The notes under the pieces were generated by a model, which did no database searches, was not told where the DNA came from, and worked only from the letters and a program-made list of their open reading frames with translations. Positions 16,395 to 25,679 of a DNA stretch of 64,000 nucleotides are shown here, in pieces (the first letter of the stretch is position 1; the number at the start of each line of letters is the position of its first letter). Position numbers and translations under genes: made by a program. The DNA comes from Paenibacillus xylanilyticus (GTDB lineage: Bacteria > Bacillota > Bacilli > Paenibacillales > Paenibacillaceae), in contig NZ_CP044310.1 of NCBI RefSeq assembly GCF_009664365.1, positions 2,739,001-2,803,000 of the forward strand, read 5' to 3'.

Positions 16395-17687
16395 ATGGGC
16401 ATATTGATTCAGCAAGCGATGATTCTATCGATGAAAGACGGAGAGGCCCCCTTCCTGGGGGATATTCGTATTGAAGGAGACCGGATTGCGGAGATCTCGC
16501 ATCACCTTGCCGCCAATCCGGGTGACGACATTATGAACGGAAAAAACATGCTTGCCATGCCGGGGCTGATTAATGCACATCAGCATTCCCCGATGAGTTT
16601 GCTTCGGGGGTTCTCGGATGATCTGAAGTTAATGGACTGGCTGGACCGCAAAATGCTGCCTGCTGAAGCACAAATGACGCCGGAAGACATCTATTGGGGA
16701 GCCCAGTTGTCCATGGCCGAGATGATTCGATCAGGTACCACAGCCTATGCAGATATGTATATCCACATGAATGAGATCGCTGAAGCCGTAACCAAAACGG
16801 GCATGCGGGCATCTCTCACGCGCGGAATGGTATTCATGGAGGATGACGGAGGCCGTAGGATGCAGGAAGCCATTGATCTCGTTCATCGCTGGTCAGGCAA
16901 GGCGGATGGAAGAATTACAACGATGTACGGGCCGCACTCGCCATACACCTGTTCCATGGAACCGTTAATGGAAGTCATTGCCCTGGCTGAAAAGGAAGAT
17001 ATACCTCTTCATATTCATCTGGCCGAAACGAAGGAAGAAGTCGCGAAGATTAGTGATCGTTACGGAATGACCCCAACGCAATACCTTGAGGAAGCCGGTA
17101 TGTTCGAGAACGCACATGTACTGCTTGCCCATGGCGTGCAGCTCAATCGCAGAGATATCAGCAGGCTGAAAGGCATGCGTGGAGGCATAGCCCACAATCC
17201 GGTCAGTAATCTGAAGCTGGGTTGCGGCATTGCTCCCATCACGGACATGATTGCACAGGAAATTCTTATTGGACTCGGAACAGATGGAGCCGGAAGTGCG
17301 ACGACTGTCGATATGTTCGAAGAGATCAAAGCTGCAACATGGCTGCAAAAGCTTGATTACGGAGATCCGACTCGTTTGCCTGCAAGGCAAGTGCTGCAGA
17401 TGGCGACTCGGGGCAGCGCGGGTCTGCTTAAGCTTGAGGAAGAGGTAGGTATGCTGGAGGCAGGGCGCAAGGCGGATCTGATTCTGATCGATCTGGAGAA
17501 GCCCCATCTTCAGCCTGTACATGAGGTGGAGTCACTACTTGCATACAGTGTAAATGGTGCGGACGTCGACACGACGATTGTAAACGGACAGGTTCTGATG
17601 AGAGGCAGAAAGCTCTTAACAATCGATGAGGATGAACTTTCACGTGAGGTGAAGGTTAGAGCGAAGCGGATTGTTGAGGGAATTTAA
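16395..17687 (+). CDS. Amidohydrolase, methylthioadenosine/S-adenosylhomocysteine deaminase type (MtaD/TRZ-ATZ)
   Basis: 430-residue TIM-barrel metal hydrolase. Metal and catalytic motifs: NAHQHSPMSLLRG (HxH), LHIHLAETKEE, LLAHGVQLNRRD and LGTDGAGSATTVDMF. These belong to the TRZ/ATZ group that deaminates S-adenosylhomocysteine, methylthioadenosine or related purines. The start is ATG 16395, 11 bases after AGAGGAG; the frame runs on upstream to 16335 without a better site. Given nearby SAM-dependent methylation, recycling of SAM by-products is possible, but that link is inference. Confidence 0.88.
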   Translation: MGILIQQAMILSMKDGEAPFLGDIRIEGDRIAEISHHLAANPGDDIMNGKNMLAMPGLINAHQHSPMSLLRGFSDDLKLMDWLDRKMLPAEAQMTPEDIYWGAQLSMAEMIRSGTTAYADMYIHMNEIAEAVTKTGMRASLTRGMVFMEDDGGRRMQEAIDLVHRWSGKADGRITTMYGPHSPYTCSMEPLMEVIALAEKEDIPLHIHLAETKEEVAKISDRYGMTPTQYLEEAGMFENAHVLLAHGVQLNRRDISRLKGMRGGIAHNPVSNLKLGCGIAPITDMIAQEILIGLGTDGAGSATTVDMFEEIKAATWLQKLDYGDPTRLPARQVLQMATRGSAGLLKLEEEVGMLEAGRKADLILIDLEKPHLQPVHEVESLLAYSVNGADVDTTIVNGQVLMRGRKLLTIDEDELSREVKVRAKRIVEGI

Positions 17688-17994
17688 TATTCTCTTACGT
17701 ATGAGGGATAAGGAGGCCAGCTTGGGACCGAGGTTCTTGGCTGGCATTCTTGCATATACACGGAAGTGTAATGTTCGGGATTTCCATCTTTAACTCTAGT
17801 CAATGAGGATAATATATATATTTTTTGTTTACTAGCAGATCATTTGATAAAATAGAAGAGCCGCGAAGAGTGATCTTTTAGAATGAAGTAGATTAGGGCG
17901 TGGACTCAGGCAGCTGGTTCAAAATTCTTGTTTGCGCGTCCATGTGAATATATGAACATAAATATATATTATATCAAAAGAATGGAGCCATCCC
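17688..17994. other. Intergenic region before ubiD
   Basis: About 300 bases without a supportable gene. It holds an imperfect hairpin GCCAGC...GGCTGGC (17715-17745) without a clear U-tract, and AT-rich promoter-like sequence (TTTACT 17828, GATAAAAT near 17846). A 23-codon TTG-started frame at 17720 behind AAGGAGG is probably chance. Confidence 0.4.
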
Positions 17995-19830
17995 ATGAAA
18001 TATCGCAATATGGAAGATTGCATCAACGATCTGGAGCAGCATGGACATCTGATCCGGATTAAGGAAGAAGTAGACCCGAATCTGGAAATGGCCGCAATAC
18101 ATATGAAGGTGCATGAGGCGAAAGGCCCGGCGCTGTTGTTTGAAAATGTAAAAGGTTCGAAGTTCCAGGCGGTATCCAATCTGTTTGGCACACTCGAACG
18201 CTGCAAATTCATGTTCCGTAACACGCTCGAAGGCGTACAGCGGGTCATGGCCGTACGGGATGATCCAATGAAGGCGCTCAAGACGCCTTTTCAGCACATC
18301 AGCACAGGTCTTGCAGCGTGGCAGGCGCTGCCCAAACAGAAGTCGATCAGTCTGCCCGTGTCGGCTCAGGAAATTCAAATCTCGGATCTGCCGCTGATCA
18401 AGCATTGGCCAATGGATGGGGGTGCCTTTGTAACGTTGCCGCAGGTTTATTCAGAGGACCCGGACAAACCCGGGATCATGAACTCCAATTTGGGTATGTA
18501 CCGTGTTCAGCTGAGCGGCAATGATTATGCGATGAACAAGGAAATCGGGCTCCACTATCAGATTCATCGCGGGATCGGTATACATCAGGCGAAGGCTGTC
18601 AAAAAGGGAGAGCCGCTCAAAGTCAGTATCTTTATCGGTGGTCCTCCAGCTCATACCCTGTCTGCGGTGATGCCTTTACCTGAAGGTCTCAGTGAGCTGA
18701 CCTTTGCCGGTCTACTCGCTGGTCGTCGTTTCCGTTATAGCTACAAGGATGGATACTGTATTAGCAATGACGCTGATTTTGTCATTACCGGAGATATTTA
18801 TCCAGGTGAAACAAAACCGGAAGGACCGTTTGGTGATCATCTGGGCTATTACAGTTTGACGCATGAGTTCCCGCTGATGAAAGTGCACAAGGTGTATGCG
18901 AAGCCTAATGCAATCTGGCCATTTACGGTAGTTGGTCGTCCTCCGCAGGAGGATACGGCATTTGGTGATCTGATCCATGAAATTACGGGCGATGCGATCA
19001 AACAGGAGATTCCGGGTGTCAAAGAAGTACATGCCGTAGACGCTGCCGGGGTGCACCCTCTGTTGTTCGCAATTGGAAGTGAGCGTTACACGCCATATCA
19101 GACGGTGAAGCAGCCGACCGAATTGTTGACCATTGCGAACCGAATTCTGGGTACGGGGCAGCTGAGTTTGGCAAAGTATCTGTTTATTACAGCTGAGGAT
19201 CAGCAGCCGCTGGATACCCACCGCGAAGTGGAATTCCTGACCTATATTCTGGAGCGCATGAATTTGCAGCGGGATATCCATTTTCATACCAATACAACCA
19301 TCGATACACTGGATTACTCAGGAACCGGGTTAAATACCGGCAGTAAGGTCGTTTTTGCAGCGTACGGTGAGAAGATTCGGGAGCTGTGCACCGAAGTGCC
19401 GGATACTTTGAAGAATATTCGTGGTTATACGAATGCACGGCTGATTATGCCTGGGATCGTATCGATTCAGACGTCAGCTTTTACGAGTTATGAAGAGACG
19501 GCGCGGGAAATGCAGCAATTTACGGATATGCTGAAGGAACAAGGAGGACTTGATTCCTGCCCATTGATCATTCTGTGCGATGACAGCTCTTTCCTGAGTG
19601 CGAGCCTCAGCAACTTCCTATGGGCTACATTTACGCGCAGCAATCCATCACACGACATGTATGGGGTAAACAGCAGCTATACGCATAAGCACTGGGGCTG
19701 CGATCAGATCATTATAGATGCCCGGGTGAAGCCGCATCAAGCACCTCCGCTTATTCCTGATCCAGCGGTTGAGAAAGGCATTGAACGTTTATTCGTCAGT
19801 GGAGCCAGTCTGGCATCGGTCAAAATTTAG
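17995..19830 (+). CDS. UbiD family decarboxylase
   Basis: 611-residue UbiD-type enzyme: reversible (de)carboxylation of aromatic or unsaturated acids using prenylated FMN and a divalent metal. Family stretches seen: GPALLFENVKGS near residue 42, MNSNLGMYRVQ in the cofactor-binding domain, EGPFGDHLGYY (metal/prFMN site) and GRPPQEDTAFGDLIHEITGD. Full length, no truncation. The prFMN synthase UbiX is not in the window, so cofactor supply must come from elsewhere. It stands alone with its own terminator. A menaquinone-pathway or phenolic-acid substrate are both possible. Confidence 0.9.
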   Translation: MKYRNMEDCINDLEQHGHLIRIKEEVDPNLEMAAIHMKVHEAKGPALLFENVKGSKFQAVSNLFGTLERCKFMFRNTLEGVQRVMAVRDDPMKALKTPFQHISTGLAAWQALPKQKSISLPVSAQEIQISDLPLIKHWPMDGGAFVTLPQVYSEDPDKPGIMNSNLGMYRVQLSGNDYAMNKEIGLHYQIHRGIGIHQAKAVKKGEPLKVSIFIGGPPAHTLSAVMPLPEGLSELTFAGLLAGRRFRYSYKDGYCISNDADFVITGDIYPGETKPEGPFGDHLGYYSLTHEFPLMKVHKVYAKPNAIWPFTVVGRPPQEDTAFGDLIHEITGDAIKQEIPGVKEVHAVDAAGVHPLLFAIGSERYTPYQTVKQPTELLTIANRILGTGQLSLAKYLFITAEDQQPLDTHREVEFLTYILERMNLQRDIHFHTNTTIDTLDYSGTGLNTGSKVVFAAYGEKIRELCTEVPDTLKNIRGYTNARLIMPGIVSIQTSAFTSYEETAREMQQFTDMLKEQGGLDSCPLIILCDDSSFLSASLSNFLWATFTRSNPSHDMYGVNSSYTHKHWGCDQIIIDARVKPHQAPPLIPDPAVEKGIERLFVSGASLASVKI

Positions 19831-19841
19831 CGTAATAGGAA

Positions 19842-19872
19842 GGGCCCAAACAGAAGTTTGGGCTCTTTACTG
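19842..19872 (+). terminator. Terminator of ubiD
   Basis: GGGCCCAAAC stem with TTTGGGCTC and a short T-rich tail, 11 bases after the stop codon. Confidence 0.75.
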
Positions 19873-20106
19873 TTCTCCATTCCAACGAAACATAACATTC
19901 GATGTTCCTTATTCGGCAAAACCGGGATTATTTTAGAAATATGAATGAGAAGAAAGTCTTACTCGTTCGTATTTCCTTTTGCGATTAAGGTCGTTTGAAC
20001 TATGCAGAAAATCAAGAAAATGATCGATATAAAGAAGTATAGGTATTTTGGGGACCCAATCCATCGGGTACTGTTACTATAATGAATTGTTCAGGGGGAA
20101 TACCGA

Positions 20107-21210
20107 TTGAGAATCCATATTATGAACCTGCAAGACGGAGACCGTCTGACTGCGGATACATTTAGCGATGCGGGGTTGCACATTCTCGGGAAAGGGACTG
20201 TAATCAAAAGTGAGGATATTTCCTTGCTCATGCAGCACCGTGTGGACTATGTAGATATTGAATCACGTGAAGAAGAAATAACAGAAGCTGAGTTTTTTGC
20301 TGCTGCAGCCAAATTTGCAGCCGGTTCGAGTATGGCAGCTGGTTCGAGTATTAAGGAAGAACCGCCTGAAGAAGAAATGAAATCCCAATTTATACAGACT
20401 GTACATAACTACCAAAATGCATTTCTCGAAGCACTTACTGTGGGTAAATTCAATGCTACCATGGTGGACGATGCACTGCAGCCGATGGTGGATGGACTGG
20501 ACGAGCAAAAGGATGTCGTACATCTCCTGATGATGCTGGAACGTGATGATGTAAATAACTATACACACTCCATTCAGGTTGGATTGCTGTCCTTCTATAT
20601 TGCCAGTTGGATGGGTTATTCCCAGAAGGAAAGCTATCAGATCAGCCGCGGCGGCTATCTGCATGATATAGGCAAATGCAGAGTATCCCATCGGATTCGT
20701 AACAAAATGGAACCATTAACGGCGGATGAACAGCTTGAAATGCAGCGTCATACCATTTATGGCCATGATATCATCAAGAGTTCCATGACCGATGAGGCTA
20801 CTGCGCTTGTAGCGCTTCAGCACCATGAACGTGAGGATGGCTCAGGGTATCCAATGCAAATGGATAAAAGTGAAATTCATCCCTATACGCAGATCGTGTC
20901 TGTGGCTGACGTATACATTGGTATGAGATCCGGCATTCATGGCGGCAGCAATCCGAACCTGATCAACAATCTGCGTGACATCTATGCGATGGGGTTTGGC
21001 AAGCTGAATGAAAAGCCGGTTCAGGCTCTAATGCAGCATCTTCTTCCGAACTTTATCGGTAAGCAAGTGCTTCTGAGCAATGGTGAAAAAGGGGTAATCA
21101 TCATGAATAATACCTCGGACATCTTCAATCCACTGGTCAAGGTCGAGTCCGAGCAGTATCGTGACTTGTCCAAAGAACGCAGCATTGCCATTAAAGAACT
21201 GATTATTTAA
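20107..21210 (+). CDS. HD-GYP domain protein, probable cyclic-di-GMP phosphodiesterase
   Basis: 367 residues, TTG start 9 bases after CAGGGGGAA. An N-terminal region of about 90 residues (a DUF3391-like beta segment, then Ala-rich linker) precedes an HD-GYP domain: HSIQVGLL (His154), LHDIGK (186-191, HD pair), RHTIYGHDI, LQHHEREDGSGYP (HHE then the GYP-type signature) and SVADVYIGMRSG. Expected metal ligands are present, so hydrolysis of c-di-GMP is likely, though not proven by sequence. Monocistronic, with a terminator. Confidence 0.9.
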   Translation: MRIHIMNLQDGDRLTADTFSDAGLHILGKGTVIKSEDISLLMQHRVDYVDIESREEEITEAEFFAAAAKFAAGSSMAAGSSIKEEPPEEEMKSQFIQTVHNYQNAFLEALTVGKFNATMVDDALQPMVDGLDEQKDVVHLLMMLERDDVNNYTHSIQVGLLSFYIASWMGYSQKESYQISRGGYLHDIGKCRVSHRIRNKMEPLTADEQLEMQRHTIYGHDIIKSSMTDEATALVALQHHEREDGSGYPMQMDKSEIHPYTQIVSVADVYIGMRSGIHGGSNPNLINNLRDIYAMGFGKLNEKPVQALMQHLLPNFIGKQVLLSNGEKGVIIMNNTSDIFNPLVKVESEQYRDLSKERSIAIKELII

Positions 21211-21231
21211 GGTTATAAAAGTTTAGAGTAC

Positions 21232-21268
21232 AAACAGGTCTCCTGCATCATGGCAGGGGACCTGTTTC
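21232..21268 (+). terminator. Terminator of the HD-GYP gene
   Basis: ACAGGTCTCCTGC pairs with GCAGGGGACCTGT around ATCATG, followed by TTCTG. Confidence 0.7.
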
Positions 21269-21355
21269 TGTGTAACGGCTTTTGGTGCATTGTTCTCTTA
21301 GGAGGGCAAGCGTATACTGGGTACAAAATCCATTGTACCTGAGGAGCGATAAACC

Positions 21356-21826
21356 TTGATTGAAGTAGTAACCGAAATTACGATACGTGCCCCAATTGAA
21401 AAATGTTTTGATTATGCCCGGAATATTGACGTTCATACACAGACGGTATGGAAACATACACGGGAACGAGCTGTTTCGGGCGTAACCTCTGGCAGGATAG
21501 GTGCCGGCGACACGGTTACGTTTCAGGCAACTCATTTTGGCATCCGGCAGAAACTGACGTCCCGCATCGTGCAATATGAACGTCCGCATGTGTTTGTTGA
21601 TCAAATGGTAAAAGGGGCATTCCAGAGCATGCGTCACGAACATCATTTCAGCAGGATCGATGACCAAACCACTTGCATGAGGGACATGCTGAAATTTGAA
21701 GCACCACTCGGTGTGTTGGGAAGACTGGCGGAGCGGCTCGTCTTGAAGAATTATATGCATGCTTTTATCCAAAGCCGCAATACGAAGCTGAAAGCTATAC
21801 TGGAACAGACGAACGAACAGGTCTGA
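21356..21826 (+). CDS. SRPBCC (START-like) family protein
   Basis: 156-residue helix-grip protein. It begins with the typical family strand and helix (MIEVVTEITIRAPIEKCFDYARNID) and later has DQMVKGAFQSMRHEHHFSRID, ending with an amphipathic helix that closes the hydrophobic cavity. Probably binds a lipid-like ligand. TTG start 9 bases after GAGGAG. A 53-residue membrane protein gene follows 33 bases downstream. Confidence 0.85.
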   Translation: MIEVVTEITIRAPIEKCFDYARNIDVHTQTVWKHTRERAVSGVTSGRIGAGDTVTFQATHFGIRQKLTSRIVQYERPHVFVDQMVKGAFQSMRHEHHFSRIDDQTTCMRDMLKFEAPLGVLGRLAERLVLKNYMHAFIQSRNTKLKAILEQTNEQV

Positions 21827-21859
21827 CGACCAATTACTTGTGATAAGGAGTGATGAGTG

Positions 21860-22021
21860 ATGGATAACGAATATTTTGTTGGTTGGGGCACCCTTGCGTT
21901 AATCAATGCCGGACTTGCTCAAGGGAAAAACAGAAGTGGGCTTAACTGGTTTCTGATCTCCCTCTTGTGTGGTCCGCTTGCTACGCTGTTCATCGTTGTA
22001 TGGAATAAGTTGGAGAAATAA
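21860..22021 (+). CDS. Small membrane protein, 53 residues
   Basis: ATG at 21860 behind AAGGAGTGATGAG. The product has two hydrophobic stretches: residues 8-20 (GWGTLALINAGLA) and 31-47 (FLISLLCGPLATLFIVV), separated by a basic QGKNRSG turn, so a hairpin or single span. It looks like the short phospholipase D-nuclease/SHOCT-less membrane proteins of Bacillota, without enzymatic motifs. It ends one base before the convergent MFS gene stop. Likely co-transcribed with the SRPBCC gene. Confidence 0.7.
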   Translation: MDNEYFVGWGTLALINAGLAQGKNRSGLNWFLISLLCGPLATLFIVVWNKLEK

Positions 22022-22022
22022 T

Positions 22023-23276
22023 TCAGTTTCCTTTATGTTGTGTCGGAGCACAAGAGGAATGGATTATATTCCGTTGTAGGTAACGGTCAACCGCCCAGAA
22101 CAGAAATGCAGCTGCACTTACACCAGCTCCCAACCAGCACACGGCCGTCCATCCTGCCCAGGCGTACATCATGGTTGAAGCAATAGATCCGGCTGCACTG
22201 CCCACTGAGTAAAATATCATGTATGCAGCAGTAAGACGGCTCTGTGCTTCAGGACGAACCTGATAGATCTGGCTCTGATTGGTGACGTGGACTGCCTGTA
22301 CAGCGAGGTCGAGAACGATGACGCCAACGATCAGAAACCATAACGATTGATGAACGAAGCTGATCGGCAGCCAGGACAGAAGGAGAAGCAGAAGAGCGAA
22401 TCCAGTCGTGTGCTGTCCAAGACCCCGATCAGCGAGTTTGCCGGCACGGGCAGCAGCCAATGCACCCGCGGCACCTGCCAAACCAAAAGCACCGATGGCT
22501 GTATGGGACAAGGAGAATGGAGGTGCGCTGAGCGGAAGGACCATGGCAGTCCATAAAATGCTGAAAGCAGTAAAAATCAGCATGCCCAGCACGCCACGAA
22601 TACGAAGTATAGGCAGCTCCCGATAGAGTTGTATTACCGAAATAAGCAATTGAGCATAATTTAATTTTGTTCGCTGTGGCTCATGCTTCGGCAGGAGAAG
22701 GAGCAGGGCGACTACTCCGACCAATGTTAGCGATGCGGAGAACAGGTAAACCGACCTCCAGCCGATCCAATCATTCAGGGTGCCCGCAACCGTTCGAGCG
22801 AGCAATATGCCAATCACGATTCCGCTAGTCACAAGGCCTACAATCCGTCCGCGCTCCGAAGGGGCAGCGAGTGCTGCGGCAAAGGCAACGAGCGCTTGCG
22901 TGTTAACTGCCAGTAATCCGACGAGTGCCATTGCTATGAAAAAGATAAAACTGGATGATGTGGTGCCAACGACTAGCAGAGCCGCGACGGAGAAGAACAT
23001 CTGCGCAATGATCAGTTTTCGCCTATTAATCAGGTCACCGAGAGGAACAAGAAAAAAGAGTCCAAGGGCGTAACAGACTTGGGTCACTGTAATGATTACG
23101 CCGATATGTGAGTGGGAGATCCGGAAATCCCTGGCCATGGCATCCAGAAGGGGCTGAGCATAATAAATGCTGGCTACGGAAAGTCCGCTGCACAGAGCGA
23201 AGAGGAGCGCAACAAGTCGGGACATGCCAGCAGGAGCTTTTGAAGATGGATGTACCTGTTGAATCGGAGTATTCAT
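22023..23276 (-). CDS. Major facilitator superfamily exporter (DHA1 type)
   Basis: 417-residue, twelve-helix transporter. The helix 2-3 loop carries the MFS signature variant FLVPLGDLINRRKLI, and helix 5 has GIVIGILLARTVAGTLND, the motif C region of proton-driven exporters. The start is the ATG at 23276 with AAAGGTGA; three codons further upstream there is another possible start. Divergent from a TetR regulator, and a 12-bp palindrome lies 41 bases upstream of the start, so it is probably derepressed by the exported compound, which is unknown. Confidence 0.9.
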   Translation of the reverse strand: MNTPIQQVHPSSKAPAGMSRLVALLFALCSGLSVASIYYAQPLLDAMARDFRISHSHIGVIITVTQVCYALGLFFLVPLGDLINRRKLIIAQMFFSVAALLVVGTTSSSFIFFIAMALVGLLAVNTQALVAFAAALAAPSERGRIVGLVTSGIVIGILLARTVAGTLNDWIGWRSVYLFSASLTLVGVVALLLLLPKHEPQRTKLNYAQLLISVIQLYRELPILRIRGVLGMLIFTAFSILWTAMVLPLSAPPFSLSHTAIGAFGLAGAAGALAAARAGKLADRGLGQHTTGFALLLLLLSWLPISFVHQSLWFLIVGVIVLDLAVQAVHVTNQSQIYQVRPEAQSRLTAAYMIFYSVGSAAGSIASTMMYAWAGWTAVCWLGAGVSAAAFLFWAVDRYLQRNIIHSSCAPTQHKGN

Positions 23277-23316
23277 GAGAGTCACCTTTCAAGAATGGAT
23301 TTTTGAATTTATTTTA

Positions 23317-23328
23317 TACTGATCAGTA
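23317..23328. promoter_or_regulatory. TetR operator candidate upstream of the MFS gene
   Basis: Perfect palindrome TACTGATCAGTA. A related 16-base site (23471-23486; 12 of 16 positions identical, both ending GTACATAA) lies next to the divergent tetR start. Confidence 0.6.
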
Positions 23329-23470
23329 CATAATAATTCTGAATTAACATACTGTATATATCATCCAAATGTCAATTTTATATTTTTGAAATATTCATGT
23401 GCTGTTAATACCATGATTTAGTTAAGGATTACAATTGACATCATGATGGATGATAGCTACGATATAATAT

Positions 23471-23486
23471 ATCGATTGGTACATAA
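23471..23486. promoter_or_regulatory. Second TetR operator candidate, upstream of tetR
   Basis: ATCGATTGGTACATAA, matching the palindrome region at 23318-23333 at 12 of 16 positions and overlapping the -10 to start region of tetR (TATAAT-like box at 23463). Fits autorepression. Confidence 0.45.
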
Positions 23487-23500
23487 AAAGGAGAAAGAAT

Positions 23501-24094
23501 ATGGTGAGACAACGGGAGTTTGATACCGATAAAGTGCTTGATGCAGCCATGCGCATATTTTGGGATAAAGGATTTGAAGCCACGTCATTGACTGACCTGA
23601 CATCCGCAATGGGCATTCAGCGTCCAAGCTTGTATGCGGCCTTCGGGGACAAAAAAGAGTTATTTGAGATGGCGCTGCGCAGATATACCACTTTGCATGC
23701 CGCACAAATCAGATCGAGACTTCAGCATGAAGGGTCTATAAAACAGGCATTTCGTGCGCTGTTTGAGCACATTGGGGCGGAGGGGGATGTGTCCAAGCCG
23801 AGCCACGGTTGTTTTTGTATTAATACGATGGTTGAACTGGCTCCGCACGATTCGAAATTCGCCATTTTAACCCGAGAGCATCAGATGTATCTGGCAGTGA
23901 TTTTTCAGGAGTCGATTGAACGGGGGCAGCGTTCCGGAGAATTGTCTAGTGAGCTGAATGCGAGTGCAGCTGCAAAATCTTTGGTCATTTCAATGATTGG
24001 ACTTACTGTGTTAATGAAATCGGGGCCAGAGCGTTCGTTTGTAGAGCAAAGTATTGAGGCGGCGTTATTTATTATTGGAGAAAAATCGATATGA
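23501..24094 (+). CDS. TetR/AcrR family transcriptional regulator
   Basis: 197 residues. N-terminal DNA-binding domain with the TetR pattern VLDAAMRIFWDKGFEATSLTDLTSAMGIQRPSLYAAFGDKKELFE (residues about 12-56), followed by an all-helical ligand-binding domain containing SKPSHGCFCINTMVELAPHD, typical of the TetR_C subgroup linked to exporters. AAAGGAG precedes the ATG. Divergent from the MFS exporter with operators on both sides; its stop overlaps the next start by four bases. Confidence 0.92.
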   Translation: MVRQREFDTDKVLDAAMRIFWDKGFEATSLTDLTSAMGIQRPSLYAAFGDKKELFEMALRRYTTLHAAQIRSRLQHEGSIKQAFRALFEHIGAEGDVSKPSHGCFCINTMVELAPHDSKFAILTREHQMYLAVIFQESIERGQRSGELSSELNASAAAKSLVISMIGLTVLMKSGPERSFVEQSIEAALFIIGEKSI

Positions 24095-25179
24095 TACAGC
24101 CCACCGAAACATTGCTGGAATGGTTTCATTCGGGTCGTCCCTTGGATCTGGATGTGCTTCAGTCCTTTTGCCGAGTTATTGCGAGGTATGGGGACCGGGA
24201 GGACGCAGCGGTCTTGCTCCAGTTATATTTGGAGCATTCGGAGGACTACCGATATTTACTGCTGCTTGAAGTCGTCATGCGTTGCGGTGATATGGAGCTT
24301 GCCCGGCAGCTTCATCAATGTAGTTTTGACAAAGGAATGCTAAAAGAGGGGGTACCCGGGGACATTCTGCATGTCCTGGCTTACATGGGATATCCACTCA
24401 GCACCGAATATCTGGTGGATTGTGTAATGACAGATGATTGGTATTTGTCCAAAGATGCTTGTTTGGCCTTGCTGCATATGCCTTGTGAGGATCAACATCG
24501 GCGGTTGATAGATAAATTCGAGCAGGTATACGGAAATGCTATTTTCCCGGAGATCCTCCCTGCATTATGTGCAAAATGGGCTCCTGCTGATAAGATGGTG
24601 CCGAAGCTTCTGGCATGGGGAGAACAGGCGTCAGTGGACTGCAATGGCGGGCTGGTGTGGGGTATTTCGATGTACGGAATATCCCAGAAGGAACAACTTC
24701 GAAATGTGTTATGGAACCCGAATTGGGAACTGTGCGCTAATGGAACAGGCAGTCATTGGTGGGCCTACATGGCGATGCCCATGGTCGGATTAACATTCTC
24801 GGATTTGATTAGAGATCTGAAGGACGAAGCAGGCTTAGCTGCAGTTACAGATAAAGCGAGTAGTGTGCAGACTTCCCAAGCAGGCTTAACAAGAAGTGTG
24901 GCTGCGGAGCATCGGTTTCACGTATTTCACGACTTGCTGCAGTTAAAACTCGAATCCGTCTCACACCCGCTTCGATATGTTAAGGAGAGCCAAGAATCAA
25001 TGTTGAACCTGTATCATCAGCTGTTTAGCTGGAGTACACCACATGTGGATGATTCCATATTAGGTGTGATTGCGCGATTACTCGGAATGGATCATGCGTT
25101 GGTCGAACGTTATAATCAATTGAGATCCAGGATGGAGCTATATGTCAGTCATGAAATTGAACTGGATGCGCTGCGTTAA
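24091..25179 (+). CDS. Unrecognised helical protein coupled to tetR
   Basis: 362-residue soluble protein, translationally coupled to tetR through an ATGA overlap. The sequence is almost entirely predicted helix with repeated pairs of about 35 residues (for example VLQSFCRVIARYGDREDAAV, then LLLLEVVMRCGDMELAR, then HVLAYMGYPLSTEYLVDCV), the look of HEAT/ARM-like solenoids. No catalytic motif, signal peptide or membrane segment is seen. I do not recognise the family; co-expression with a drug-type repressor hints at a role in the same response. Confidence 0.75.
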   Translation: MIQPTETLLEWFHSGRPLDLDVLQSFCRVIARYGDREDAAVLLQLYLEHSEDYRYLLLLEVVMRCGDMELARQLHQCSFDKGMLKEGVPGDILHVLAYMGYPLSTEYLVDCVMTDDWYLSKDACLALLHMPCEDQHRRLIDKFEQVYGNAIFPEILPALCAKWAPADKMVPKLLAWGEQASVDCNGGLVWGISMYGISQKEQLRNVLWNPNWELCANGTGSHWWAYMAMPMVGLTFSDLIRDLKDEAGLAAVTDKASSVQTSQAGLTRSVAAEHRFHVFHDLLQLKLESVSHPLRYVKESQESMLNLYHQLFSWSTPHVDDSILGVIARLLGMDHALVERYNQLRSRMELYVSHEIELDALR

Positions 25180-25297
25180 GAGTGGGGTGCACGTCAAACC
25201 CCAGTATCGCAAATTGATAGGAAAATATTGATTTATATGAGACGATATGTAAAGTGAAACGTAAAAATAGTAACATCCAATTCCAAGGAGGAATTCC

Positions 25298-25555
25298 ATG
25301 GCACTTACTACATATTGGCGATTGTATCTTACTATTTTTTATGTCATAGGTGTATCAATAACGACTCTTGGTGGAGTAGATATCATAACATTCAGTCTCA
25401 TCATGTTTGGAGTATTGGCTCTGGCCGCGATAGAAGCATCCCTCTTTACCAATGATCAGGGAAAATTAGATCGGTTTGTATTCAAAGTAAAGGGATTGTC
25501 AAAGATCACGATTGCGATTATCATCACGGCGCTAATTTTTAAAATGTTAATATGA
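25298..25555 (+). CDS. Small membrane protein, 85 residues
   Basis: CAAGGAGGAA precedes the ATG. Three hydrophobic segments: residues 7-24, 27-48 and 67-85, with a short charged loop NDQGKLDRFVFKVKG between the second and third. Family not recognised. Monocistronic, followed at once by a terminator. Confidence 0.72.
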   Translation: MALTTYWRLYLTIFYVIGVSITTLGGVDIITFSLIMFGVLALAAIEASLFTNDQGKLDRFVFKVKGLSKITIAIIITALIFKMLI

Positions 25556-25556
25556 A

Positions 25557-25593
25557 TGGAAGAGGCGGAACTGACTTCCGGCTCTTTTTTTAT
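25557..25593 (+). terminator. Terminator after the 85-residue membrane protein gene
   Basis: AGAGGCGGAA / TTCCGGCTCT stem (one mismatch) followed by seven T residues. Confidence 0.75.
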
Positions 25594-25679
25594 GTCTAAG
25601 GACATTGGGCAGACCGGTGTCGAATTGGTACAATACGGGTAGGTGTAGGATACAACGCATTCTGAAGGAGGGGAACATC

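Noticed and set aside
17974..18405. Antisense frame over the ubiD start
   Set aside because: Shadow of the UbiD coding sequence; contains no recognisable motifs.
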